The notes under the pieces were generated by a model, which did no database searches, had not been told where the DNA came from, and saw only the letters and a list, made by a program, of their open reading frames with translations. From assembly GCA_020744425.1 (NCBI GenBank), contig JAGMUV010000006.1:2108001-2172000 (forward strand): a DNA stretch of 64,000 bases, read 5' to 3'. Of this stretch, positions 21,674 to 30,915 are shown one piece after another. Positions within the stretch are counted from its first letter, which is position 1. Each line of letters starts with the position of its first letter. The DNA is from Dactylonectria macrodidyma (Eukaryota > Ascomycota > Sordariomycetes > Hypocreales > Nectriaceae). Both the position numbers and the translations under genes were made by a program.

Positions 21674-23089
21674 TTACTTGCGAGCAGTACCAGAAGCGGT
21701 GGCTCGAGCCCTGGTGATGAAAGAGGAGATACCAGCAGGGGGGGTACCAGTGGGAGCAGCGCCGGGGGTGTGGTCGCCGCCGAAGCCGCCGAAGCCGCCA
21801 GCACCGGGCGTGTGCTGACCGCCGAAGCCACCGGTAGGAGTGCCAGTGGGTCTGCTGAAGCTGCCAGTGAACTCGCCATCAGCGCCAGGAGTCTCAGCGG
21901 CAGCAGCATTGAAGCTACCGCTACCAGTTTGCTCAGCACCGCCGAAGTTGCCAGTGGGGGTACCGGTGGGGATAGCAAAGGTGCCACTGAAGTCACCGCC
22001 AGCGCCAGGAGTGTGCTGGCCGAAGCCGCCGGCACCAGGGGTGTGGTGGCCACCGAAGCCACCAGTGGGAGTACCGGTAGGAATAGCGAAGCTACCGCTG
22101 AAGTCACCACCGGGGGTCTCCTGTCGCTTGCCGAAGTTGCTGGGAGTCTGTTCGCCGCCCTGGCCGAAGCCACCGGTGGGGGTACCGGTAGGTCGGGTGA
22201 AGTCGCCGCTGGCACCGGGGGTGTGCTGGCCGAAGCCGCCGGCACCGGGGGTGTGATCGCCACCGAAGCCACCAGCTCCGGGGGTGTGCTCGCCGCCGAA
22301 GCCGCCAGTAGGAGTGCCAGTGGGCCGGGTGAAGCTACCGCTGAAGTCGCCGCCAAAGCCAGTAGTCTCCTGGCGCTTACCGAAGTTGTTGGGAGTCTGC
22401 TCACCACCCTGGCCGAAACCACCAGCGGGGGTACCAGTGGGAATGCTGCCGCTGAAGTCGCCGCTGGCACCGGGAGTCTGGCCACCGAAACCGCCACCGA
22501 AACCACCGCCTCCGGGAGTCTGCTGGCCGCCCTGGCCAAAGCCGCCAGCGGGAGTGCCAGTAGGAACACCGCCGCTGAAGTCGCCGCCAGCACCAGGTGT
22601 CTCCTGTCGCTTGCCGAAGTTGCTAGGAGTCTGTTCGCCACCCTGACCGAAGCCACCAGTGGGGGTACCGGTAGGTCGGGTGAAGCTGCCGCTGAAGTCG
22701 CCGCCGGCACCGGGGGTGTGGTCGCCACCGAAGCCACCAGCTCCGGGAGTATGACGGCCGCCTTGTCCAAAGCCACCGGAGGGTGTACCAGTAGGTCGGC
22801 TGAAGCTGCCGCTGAATTCGCCACCGGCACCGGGAGTTTCCTGTCGCTTGCCGAAGCCGTCGAATAGGCCGGTGGGCAGGTCGGTCGGGATGACACCGGA
22901 CAGGAAGCCGCCAGGAGTACCAATGGCGGTGGGGATGCTGATGGGAAAGTTTCCACTGCCTGAGCCAGGGGTCTCAGAAGCATCGTCGCCGCCGAAGCTA
23001 GGAGTCTGAGCAGAGAAACTGCCGATGGGCTTGGCTGCTGCGCGGGCAGAGATGGCAAGCGCCATAGTAAGGAGAGAAAGAACCGCCAT
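21674..23089 (-). CDS. Secreted Gly/Pro/Thr repeat protein with Kex2-type Lys-Arg sites
   Basis: This single-exon gene encodes 471 residues. The N-terminus is a signal peptide (MAVLSLLTMALAISARAAA). The rest is repetitive, built from units such as PTGTPTGGFG, HTPGAGGFGG and GDFSGSF. Four Lys-Arg pairs, each in the context FGKRQET, lie at about 81-82, 160-161, 238-239 and 321-322. The spacing is 79, 78 and 83 residues. After signal cleavage, Kex2 in the Golgi could cut at these sites and a carboxypeptidase could trim KR, releasing three internal peptides of about 76-81 residues that start with Gln and could form pyroglutamate. There are no cysteines, so it is not a hydrophobin. It resembles fungal Kex2-processed repeat proteins such as repellents. 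The other frames also stay open for long stretches because the repeats lack stops. Confidence 0.83.
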   Translation of the reverse strand: MAVLSLLTMALAISARAAAKPIGSFSAQTPSFGGDDASETPGSGSGNFPISIPTAIGTPGGFLSGVIPTDLPTGLFDGFGKRQETPGAGGEFSGSFSRPTGTPSGGFGQGGRHTPGAGGFGGDHTPGAGGDFSGSFTRPTGTPTGGFGQGGEQTPSNFGKRQETPGAGGDFSGGVPTGTPAGGFGQGGQQTPGGGGFGGGFGGQTPGASGDFSGSIPTGTPAGGFGQGGEQTPNNFGKRQETTGFGGDFSGSFTRPTGTPTGGFGGEHTPGAGGFGGDHTPGAGGFGQHTPGASGDFTRPTGTPTGGFGQGGEQTPSNFGKRQETPGGDFSGSFAIPTGTPTGGFGGHHTPGAGGFGQHTPGAGGDFSGTFAIPTGTPTGNFGGAEQTGSGSFNAAAAETPGADGEFTGSFSRPTGTPTGGFGGQHTPGAGGFGGFGGDHTPGAAPTGTPPAGISSFITRARATASGTARK

Positions 23090-24340
23090 TGTGCGAAAGA
23101 GTGCTGAAACTTGACTTGATGATCTGAAGAAAAAAAACGAGAAGGGAGGGATTGCACAAGAGACGGATCGCAGATCAACTGCAGGTCCTAGGTTTGAAAG
23201 AAAGAAGAGAGAGTGAAAAGACGGTGACGAAGAGGATGCTGAGATTGTGTTTACAGCTGCCGGAAGAGGTCTCTATATACGATTTTCGAGTCAACGACGC
23301 CACAGCTGCCAAACTACCAGACTGCCCTACAACCGTGGCGGAAAATGCCGTTTCTGCCGTTTGTTCCAAGCTCCTGGCCTCTCTTGCTGGGTCGAGCCAC
23401 CGTTGGAGGTTACGCGTTTGCTCCAGTATCCCAGTCCGAAAAACCAGGCGTGGTGGTTTCACTGCAACCCTCTGACATGTTGACCCCAGGGCCGCGAATA
23501 CAGCAAAATGGTACAATACAGACTGCTAGACTGCTACAGTAAATTCGTCCGCCGCCCCCGGTCCCTGACTATGCACCGTACTGTAGCATTCCGCCGCAAT
23601 CATGGCCCCGGGAGCTGCAAATCCCTCGAGGCTCCCCTGGCGATCAGTGATCAGTGCCGGGGTCCACTGGCATCTATTTGGCGGAACATCTCACAGCAAG
23701 TGGGTTATGGCTAGTCGACGGTTTCTAGTTTCGGGTTGATGGGGACGGATGGGTAGTTGGTGGCCGTGGCGTCGGGCCCAACAGGGCGCTTGGGGATTTT
23801 TAGGGGCTTGAAGAGGGTCCCTGGTCGGCATATCTTCGAGTGATGACGCGGCACGGGTTCCATCCTTTGTTTATCGTGGGCTGGCTGTCAGATGTTTCCC
23901 GTTTGGTACTACAACCATAACCCTCAACCATGATGAGCTCGGTTTCAGTTGCAACCCGTTTCAGAAAGTCCAGGGATTGATTCGCCAGAATGCTCTGGAT
24001 TGCGCACTCGACGATGGAAAACTCCCTAGGGCGGCATCCAGATTGATGATTGATTGGGGTTCCTGTTTCGAGTCTGTCAATCCTAGCCCGGTCCCAGTTC
24101 TTCCTCGAGACGATTCTTTCACGGAGATTTTTAGTCGTCTTTCATCAGTGCTTCCTAGTAAGGCGGAATGAAATGGCATGACTCGACACGGAGAAGTGGT
24201 AACGAATCGACGATAGCCTGCACTTGTCTCCTACTTCGTAGGCTCCTGTAATTATCATGGATTCTCGCTCTGTTGATTACTATACAACCCTTCCATACGC
24301 TAGTCTACGAAGAGTCTTCTTCTCAGAGGCATCTCATCAT
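23090..24340. other. Intergenic region
   Basis: This 1.25-kb stretch holds the promoter of the Kex2-repeat gene and the 3' flank of the dehydrogenase gene. I see no supported gene. Confidence 0.5.
23274..23279 (-). promoter_or_regulatory. Probable TATA box of the Kex2-repeat protein gene
   Basis: TATATA lies about 185 bp upstream of the ATG at 23089, followed by an A/G-rich leader on the coding strand. The position is plausible for a highly expressed secreted protein. Confidence 0.4.
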
Positions 24341-25475
24341 CTAAGCAATCTTGCCCGGGACAAAGGGATGACCAGCGCTTAAACCCCCGTCCACAGCCCA
24401 GGCCTGCCCGTTGACATAGCTACTTTCATCACTTCCTAGGAACAGGGCAACACGTGCAATCTCGTCTGCGCGGCCACCGCGCCTAAGAGGATTAAGCTGC
24501 CCGATCTTGTTCTCAGTCCCGCGGGCGCGAGCAGAATCATACATGGGGGCGGTCATGCCCGTCTCGATGAGGCCGGGGCAGATGGCGTTGACGCGCACGC
24601 CCGTTCCTGCGAGCTGGTAGGAGATGGTCTGTGCCAGCGAGATCACAGCCGCCTTAGATGCCGAGTAAGGAGTCGAGCCCGCGTTGGAGCGGATCCCGGC
24701 CACGGATGCCGTACCAATGATGCTGCCACAGGGCTGGAGCTTCTCGGCAGAGGTTTTCATCATGGCTGGAGCAGCGTGCTTCGCAGCAAGGAAGACGCTG
24801 GACGAGGATATTTAGCTGAGGCTCCGTTGTGGGGGTTTAAACGCAGCTAGACGATGGAGAAGGAGAAGAACCTGGCGCCCTACTATCGGAGAGATGCTTG
24901 GGGGTGGGAGACAGAGAGAGAGGGAAGCGGAGTATTGTACCCACCTCAGTGTGTTAGTCTTCATGATAGACATGAACTCGTCAGGGCTGAAGTCTGAGAA
25001 GAGGACGGACTTGCCGACCACACCAGCGTTGGCGAAGAAGACATCGAGGCGGCCATAGCGAGAGATGGCATCGTCAACAGCCTCCTTTACACGCGGCTCA
25101 TCCGCAGCGTCAAAGCGCCGTGTATGAACTTCGACATCAGGGTATGCTGCGGCTAGCTCCTCCTTGTGAGCGTTTAGGTTCGAGTCGTCATAATCACATA
25201 GATAGAGTGCTCGAGCGCCGCTTTCGGCGTATTGGTGGGCCGTAGCACGGCCAATGCCCAGTGGCGAGTTGACGCCTTTATTCGACAATGGTCAATAATG
25301 GTTTCTTACAGCAGCAAGTGGAGAGCAATGGAGCATCAATGGAGCATGGAGTACCTGTGATGATGACGACCTTGCCCTTTACACGCGGAACGCTAGACCC
25401 AGGAGCGACCTTGTTGATGGGCTGGAGAAGTTGCTTGCCAATGGCATCGATGCGCTTCTGAGCCTTGTCGGACAT
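24341..25475 (-). CDS. Short-chain dehydrogenase/reductase
   Basis: Three exons (25475..25355, 25275..24945, 24797..24341) encode 302 residues; introns are 79 and 147 bp. SDR motifs are clear. The cofactor loop is [10 protein letters not shown], with two more residues than the classical TGxxxGxG. FFANAG supplies the NAG motif, and Ser plus YSASK supplies the catalytic Tyr/Lys. [13 protein letters not shown] and AWAVDGG close the fold. Asp-rich CDYDDSN after strand 2 suggests NAD(H) rather than NADP(H). An ~35-residue N-terminal extension precedes the fold and shows no targeting signal. The gene lies 724 bp downstream of the AtuA-like gene on the same strand, so it may belong to the same catabolic neighbourhood. 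The substrate is unknown. Confidence 0.87.
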
Positions 25476-26199
25476 TGTTTCAGCCGCGATCTCCCAAACA
25501 GCACGATGACGAATGAGTGTGAGGGAGGATGGATGACGAGTGATAAGGAACAGATGACGAGGATAAGTCAAAAAAAAAAAAAAGTATGGTGAGGATACGA
25601 ATAAGGAGAAAAGGCGACAAGTCAGCCGGTATGGTGAAGCAATGGAAGGAATGAGGATTGTGCAGTTATCAGCATCGTTCTTGCTGTCTTTTTTAACCAA
25701 CCTATAAGTGAGACTGACGGGCCATCCAGTGAGGGGTCCGTCCGGAGCCGAGGCTCGGCGCTTTGCCTGGCTCTGCTTTGAGATCGTCGCTCACGTCACG
25801 TGGAACAAATCATCAATCATGTTTTGTGTGTAGGGTATGTCCACGAGTAATAATTTCTGCTTTCAAGAAAGCAGGAATGAACAGGATTCTCGGTATGGTT
25901 GAATGTTGCTGACTTTCTCAAGGTGCATTAAAAAGGAGGTGTCTCAGTTACCTAGCTGTAGATATACTGGCAAAGTGCCGTGTTGCCCCATTCTTGTAGT
26001 GGACAATAGAAGAGAACCCCCCCTATCACAACCATCCTTTTCCGCACTTTTATTTCCGAGTAGACAAAGAACTGCAGAATCACCCTCATCGGTATTTTAA
26101 AAGACAGATATTCGAGGGCACAATATCTCTAGGATATAGCAAATAGGCTCCATAAGTGTTACTATTTACACAGCCTTTATCATGGAATTTTTCCATCAC
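25476..26199. other. Spacer between the dehydrogenase and the AtuA-like gene
   Basis: This 724-bp stretch contains a 13-A run near 25569 in the dehydrogenase leader and the AT-rich 3' flank of the AtuA-like gene. No gene is seen. Confidence 0.5.
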
Positions 26200-28381
26200 T
26201 TACAATTTTGCTTCTCCTAAAATCACAACCGGAACCTGAACCACCTTATCCCTCAAGTAATCCGCGAACCCCTTTCCAAAGGCATCTAGCCTCGTCGAGC
26301 TGCTTACTCCTCTTCCGAGGATTCCATATACAACAAAATGTACCGCAAAAATGGTCGGAAACTCGACCCGCTCGAGACTGTACGTGTCCTCGGCATCACC
26401 ACCGAGCAACTGCCACATCCTCTCTCGCGACAGGAACGACCGCAGCCAGTCCCACTGCTGAGCTGTGCGAACGAAGACTCCGACGTTGAGATTTGAGCCC
26501 TTGTCGCCTGAGCGTGCGAGCGCAATGTCGCCGAGACGAATGGCCCTGGTTGGGCCGGCAAAGGTGACCGGGGATGCTGTGTCATAGTTGCATCGCTCGG
26601 ATAGGGGCTCATAAGCGATTGGGTGACCGGCCGAACGGGCTGAGATAATCTTGCCCGAGGCATTTATGAAATGAGCAGTCTCCTCGAGGTCATTCTGCGC
26701 CCAGAGAGCTGGATAGTAGGCGAGATACGGCTTGGGGATGGCGGTACGCATGTCCAGGGAGGAGTGGAAACCTGAGAGACGCTCAGCAACAGGTATTAGA
26801 ACGCTTTGAGACGGATGATTACCGTGAAAGTGCTTGAGAGATATGCTTCCAACAGCTTTGGGAATCTGCAAGAGAGCTGTCGCATCTTTGGCCTGGGAGA
26901 TGACTCTGATGTACGTAGTGCTGCTTGCTTGATCCCAAGGATTCTCCGCAGGAACACCAATCCTGTAGTCCTTTATCAGTGATTCCGTCAATCTTCCCTT
27001 GCGAGTCAATTTTCTCACCTTTGAAACTCGATAAAATCCAGCTTTGCAAGGACCTCATCTCCTACTTTCTGCCGGACCTGCTCTTCGAAGAGTTCGCACT
27101 TCTCCTTCCACCCGTAACCAGCCGCATTGAGTAGTAGCTGGGATTCGTAGCCCCCCTTGTAAAAAATGGCTAGTTTTGTCGTCGATGGAGGTGGAAGCCC
27201 TCTGATCCCGCTCACACGAACTCTGGCAGACATTCTGAATAAAAAGACTCGCTTGATGGAGGCAACGTGTGATGACGTACCTGTCCCTGCCAATCTCTTC
27301 CACCTTGACGCCGTCCAAGACAGCCTTGGAGTCGCTATGCAGGTACACATTCCCTTGTAGCTCATATAGCAACTGGCATCTCACTGTATCCTCGTTCACG
27401 ACTCCCCCAGTCCCCTCATGCTTTGTCACCACGCAAGAACCGTCCACATGAACCTCTGCAATGGGAAACCCTGGGTCGATGAATTTCTTCCATCCGCCGT
27501 ACTTCTTCTCCGTGAAGCCAGCAAAGTTGCCGCCCGTCACATAAGCCGAGCATTCGATAAGATGGCCGGCAATCAAGGCACCGGCGAGCTCGTCGTAGTC
27601 TGTCGCTTGCCACGACCACCAATACCAGGCCGCGGCGATGACGGGCGAGGCATCGGATACGCGTCCAGTGATGACAATGTCCGCACCGTCTTGGAACGCA
27701 TTGGCGATGCCACGAGCGCCTAGGTAGGCATTGGCAGATACGATCTGTGCGGTAGACTGTGAGGTCTCGTCTGTGTTGAGAAACGACAGCGCTTCCTTCA
27801 GGGGCTGGACATTGGAATTGGTGGAATCTAGATGAGGTAGAGAGGCAGAGCGGTTGTTTGGAAGCAGTTCGAGGACCTGTGGAAGAAGATCATCTCCTGT
27901 GATGTAGGCGACTGACATGTCATATCCTCTCTCTTTGACGAGTGCAGCGACTCTTTGTGCTAAACCTTTCGGGTTCAGAGCACCGCCGTTGAGGGCTATT
28001 TTAATACGTTTCTCGTTGATCACATCGATAGTCATCTCAAGCCCCTCCCAGGCGGTGGACTCATAACCAGGATGGTTGCCTTTGGCAAAGTCCTCTGCAT
28101 TCTTCGCAATGTTGACCTCTGCGGGGCGTTGGAATACTGACTTCAAGACGGCGAGTCTAATATTGAGTGGAACTCACCTGCTAAATAATCTCCCGTGATA
28201 AAGTCAACATCACCAAGGGTAGCTTGCTTGTACATTTCAACTGGTGGATCCCCTTGTGATAGAATCAGACTTGTTCAAGTGATGAAAGTTGATGTTAGAC
28301 TAGGCACGTACCGCAATAACCCGAACAGTTGGCAATGCGGACTGGACGCTTGCCGAATTCTCCCTGTCGCCATTGTGCCAT
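26200..28381 (-). CDS. AtuA-like / DUF1446 domain protein (acyclic terpene utilisation family)
   Basis: Five exons (28381..28312, 28252..28178, 28118..27281, 27222..27019, 26962..26200) encode 649 residues, and all four introns close in phase. Residues 1-460 match DUF1446/AtuA: KRPVRIANCSGYCGDPP, DFITGDYLAE, NGGALNPKG, GARGIANAFQDGADIVITGRVSDAS, VTGGNFAGF and the GGVV region. A C-terminal AtuA-associated domain follows (AIRLGDIALARSGDKGSNLNVGVF, about 540-563). In Pseudomonas, AtuA is required for growth on citronellol/geraniol-type terpenes, but its reaction is unsettled. A 12-bp-longer alternative for the start of exon 4 is possible; I chose the site that gives RVRVSGI, the family sequence. 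The gene diverges from a CoA-transferase across 686 bp. Confidence 0.88.
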
Positions 28382-28522
28382 TGTCAGAATCCTTGACTAT
28401 ATGTTGTAGTAATATTGGGGAAATGGTATTATCCGTCGGGGCTCCTGACAGAGGAGTGGTTGGATTTTGCTGCTTGCTGAGCCTCTCCAAGTGCTGCCAT
28501 CTTATGACCAGGGCCAGACGAC

Positions 28523-28529
28523 TTATATA
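28523..28529 (-). promoter_or_regulatory. TATA box for the AtuA-like gene
   Basis: TATATAA reads on the minus strand about 145 bp upstream of the ATG at 28381. Confidence 0.5.
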
Positions 28530-28680
28530 CAGGAATTCCAATTCGCAGTTTACATCACTTTGGCTATACTGTATTTCCGGGCCAAAGTATTATTCCCCTC
28601 CTAGATTGACGCCTCGGTACTCGTTCGGAGTTTTTGTGTTCCTGTTGGAAACGGCGTGGAGTATCGCGGATGGAAGCAAC

Positions 28681-28738
28681 CAAAACTCCGGGTGGAGCAT
28701 CCGGCCCACCTATTTTGTGATCCACCACCGGAGTTTTG
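28681..28738. repeat. Inverted repeat with CGG/CCG half-sites (candidate operator)
   Basis: The left arm CAAAACTCCGGGTGGA (28681-28696) and the right arm TCCACCACCGGAGTTTTG (28721-28738) are reverse complements apart from a 2-bp indel, around a 24-bp spacer. A third copy of the core, CGGAGTTTTT, lies at 28626-28635. Zn2Cys6 proteins bind paired CGG triplets, and one such protein is encoded two genes away. Confidence 0.6.
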
Positions 28739-28973
28739 AGGCAGATATAGGATGAAAGTCCGGCAGCTTTCCTCTCAGATGATAGAGATCTACGTAATTG
28801 TTGATGGTATTGTGGATTTTGCGATGCTATTCCGGCTGTCCCGGACCAATGAAGCCCCGGATGAGAAAGACTTGTTGGCTTGATTGGCAGAATATGTGGT
28901 GGTGCCTCACTGGCAATGGCAACACGCCGAGGCATATCCATGTTGGCTATTCCGCACTGTAGCTATATAATAG

Positions 28974-28980
28974 TCGCCAA
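28974..28980 (+). promoter_or_regulatory. TATA box for the CoA-transferase gene
   Basis: TATATAA lies about 90 bp upstream of the ATG at 29068. Confidence 0.55.
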
Positions 28981-29067
28981 GTGCCGGACTTTGTAAGACT
29001 AGTAATTGACCTTGAATGCATGTCTCATCAAGAGAAACATCTGTAATCTTTGACAAATCTTATAAGC

Positions 29068-30855
29068 ATGGACTCCTACTCTGTACAACAAGAAAGCCAA
29101 CGCTTACTTCAAGAGCACCTCCTCGACGACAAACAATTGTCCCTCCCAAGCTCGTTTTCTGAAGCGGCAAAGAAGATCAAGTTTGTCGGCAAGGATTCGA
29201 AGCCATTCATTCCGACCCCCTGCAAGATCACCGAGTCCGTATCCGCCCTGTCGGGGCTTGTTGCTGCAGCTGCTAGTGCTGTGGCGTCGGATCGATATGG
29301 TATCGATTTCCAAGATGCCGAGGTCGATACGTGAGTCCCCAAAACATAGCATACACGCTAAATAAGCAAGATCCGTCGGTGATGAATAGCAACTAACAAT
29401 ACAAAGCGATCTCGCAACGCTCTTCCTCGAATCTATTATGCTGCCCACTGTCAATGACAAATCCTTTCTCCAGCACCCTGGCCTGCAGGCCGAGTTCAAG
29501 AAGGGCGATATATACGAGATGAATAAGCCCATCCACCAGGAGGCCACCAATGTTTATAAGACCAAAGACGGCCGTTGGTATCACCTCCATGGCTCCATGA
29601 ACGCGACGGCGACGATGGGCATGGTCGGCGTGGGAGAGCAAGACGTAACCCGAGAGGAGGCCATCGGCATCTATGCAGAGAAGGTGGCCCAGTACGATGC
29701 TGACTTTCTAGAGAAGAAGGCAAATGATGAGTTGAAGCAGGCTGGAGTGACCTGTCTTACACCGGACGAGTTCTTTGCATCGGAGCAGGGCAAAGTCATG
29801 AGCGCCGAGCCCCTATGGAATCGCAGAAGCGTGCCAGCTCCCCGAAGCTCATGGCCGCAAGAGACTCGGTCTTCCGGATTCAAGCCTCTCGCCGGAATCC
29901 GCGTCATCGATTTCTCGCGAGTCATTGCGGCGCCTGTCATCTCCAAGATCCTGGCCGTCCTTGGCGCCGAGGTCGTCAAGGTGACGAGCGAGCACTTGCC
30001 TGACATCTCAGTCACCTGGCTGGATCTCAACACAGGAAAGAAAGATGCCAACATCAACTTGAAGACCGAACAAGGGAAGGAGGCATTCGAGAAGCTTGTT
30101 GAGGGTGCCGATGTCCTGATCGACGGGTATCGGCCTGGAGCGTTGGCGCGGCTGGGCTTCGATTCTACGACCTTGAGAAAGATCAGGCGAAACTTGATTT
30201 ACGTCCGAGAAAACTGCTACGGCTTCAAAGGTCCGCTTGCGCATCGTTCGGGATGGCAGCAAATTAGCGACTGCTTGGTTGGCATCTCCTGGCTTCAGGG
30301 GAAGTTTATGGGTCTCGATGAGCCAGTTGTGCCATTGTTGCGTAAGTGAGCCAGTAAACGAAGAAAGTTGCATCATAACTGACTCTGATAGCGAATTCCG
30401 ATTACCAGACAGGCCTCGTCGGCACCGCTGCGATATTGCAAGCGCTTCTCGAACGCACAAAGGGTGACCGAACATATGACGTCGACGTCAGTCTGACACA
30501 GTATAATATTTGGTATTATAGGCTTGGCCAGTACAACGAGGAGCAGTCGAAGACACTTTTGGCCCGAAACGGGGGCTTCCATGTGAGGCACTACGACGAG
30601 ATGCAAACCCTGCTGCTCAAGTCGTATGCCGCAATTCTGAAAGCAAGACCAGGCATTCTGTCCAACCCAGAATACTTTTGGGAAATGTCAGGTGACGAAT
30701 GGGGTATCAAAGATGATATCAAGGTGTTGGCTCCTCCATTCAAGCTTTCTAGGTCGAAGCTGGAGTACGCAGTGCCTTCTGGATCGAAGGGAAGATCAAA
30801 GCCAGGTTGGGAGGGTCAGTCCAGGGGCCGAGGTGTAAGAGACTCAACTCTTTAA
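29068..30855 (+). CDS. Class III (CaiB/BaiF) CoA-transferase family protein
   Basis: Three exons (29068..29330, 29407..30341, 30392..30855) encode 553 residues. Introns are 76 and 50 bp and close in phase. The canonical domain begins near residue 218 with LAGIRVIDFSRVIAAPVISKILAVLGAEVVKV, then WLDLNTGKKDANINLKTEQG, ADVLIDGYRPGALARLGF, and HRSGWQQISDCLVG. Asp403 in NSDYQTG sits where class III enzymes carry the catalytic aspartate that forms the aspartyl-CoA anhydride. The N-terminal ~215 residues (including YKTKDGRWYHLHGSMN) look like a second, partial CaiB lobe without that motif, a form seen in fungi. It probably moves CoA between carboxylic acids. It is paired with the AtuA-like gene and ends 60 bp from the convergent Zn2Cys6 gene. 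Confidence 0.88.
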
Positions 30856-30915
30856 GAGTACTGGTAAATCTTGAAATGAAGAGTCTGAAAATAAATGGTT
30901 TCCGCTCCATTCATT

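Larger units (their letters stand above)
28382..29067. promoter_or_regulatory. Shared divergent promoter of the AtuA-like and CoA-transferase genes
   Basis: The region is bounded by two outward-facing start codons. Each direction has its own TATATAA box: 28523-28529 read on the minus strand, about 145 bp before the AtuA-like ATG, and 28974-28980 on the plus strand, about 90 bp before the CoA-transferase ATG. Between them is a large inverted repeat with CGG half-sites, plus further CCGG and CGG copies at about 28626, 28699, 28760 and 28850. This arrangement suits joint induction by a Zn2Cys6 factor. Confidence 0.6.

Noticed and set aside
21616..23178. Long open frames in other frames and on the opposite strand of the Kex2-repeat gene (up to 520 codons)
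   Set aside because: They are Ala/Ser/Val/Leu-only shadows created by the stop-free repeats. Only the called frame has an ATG, signal peptide, KR sites and a coherent repeat.
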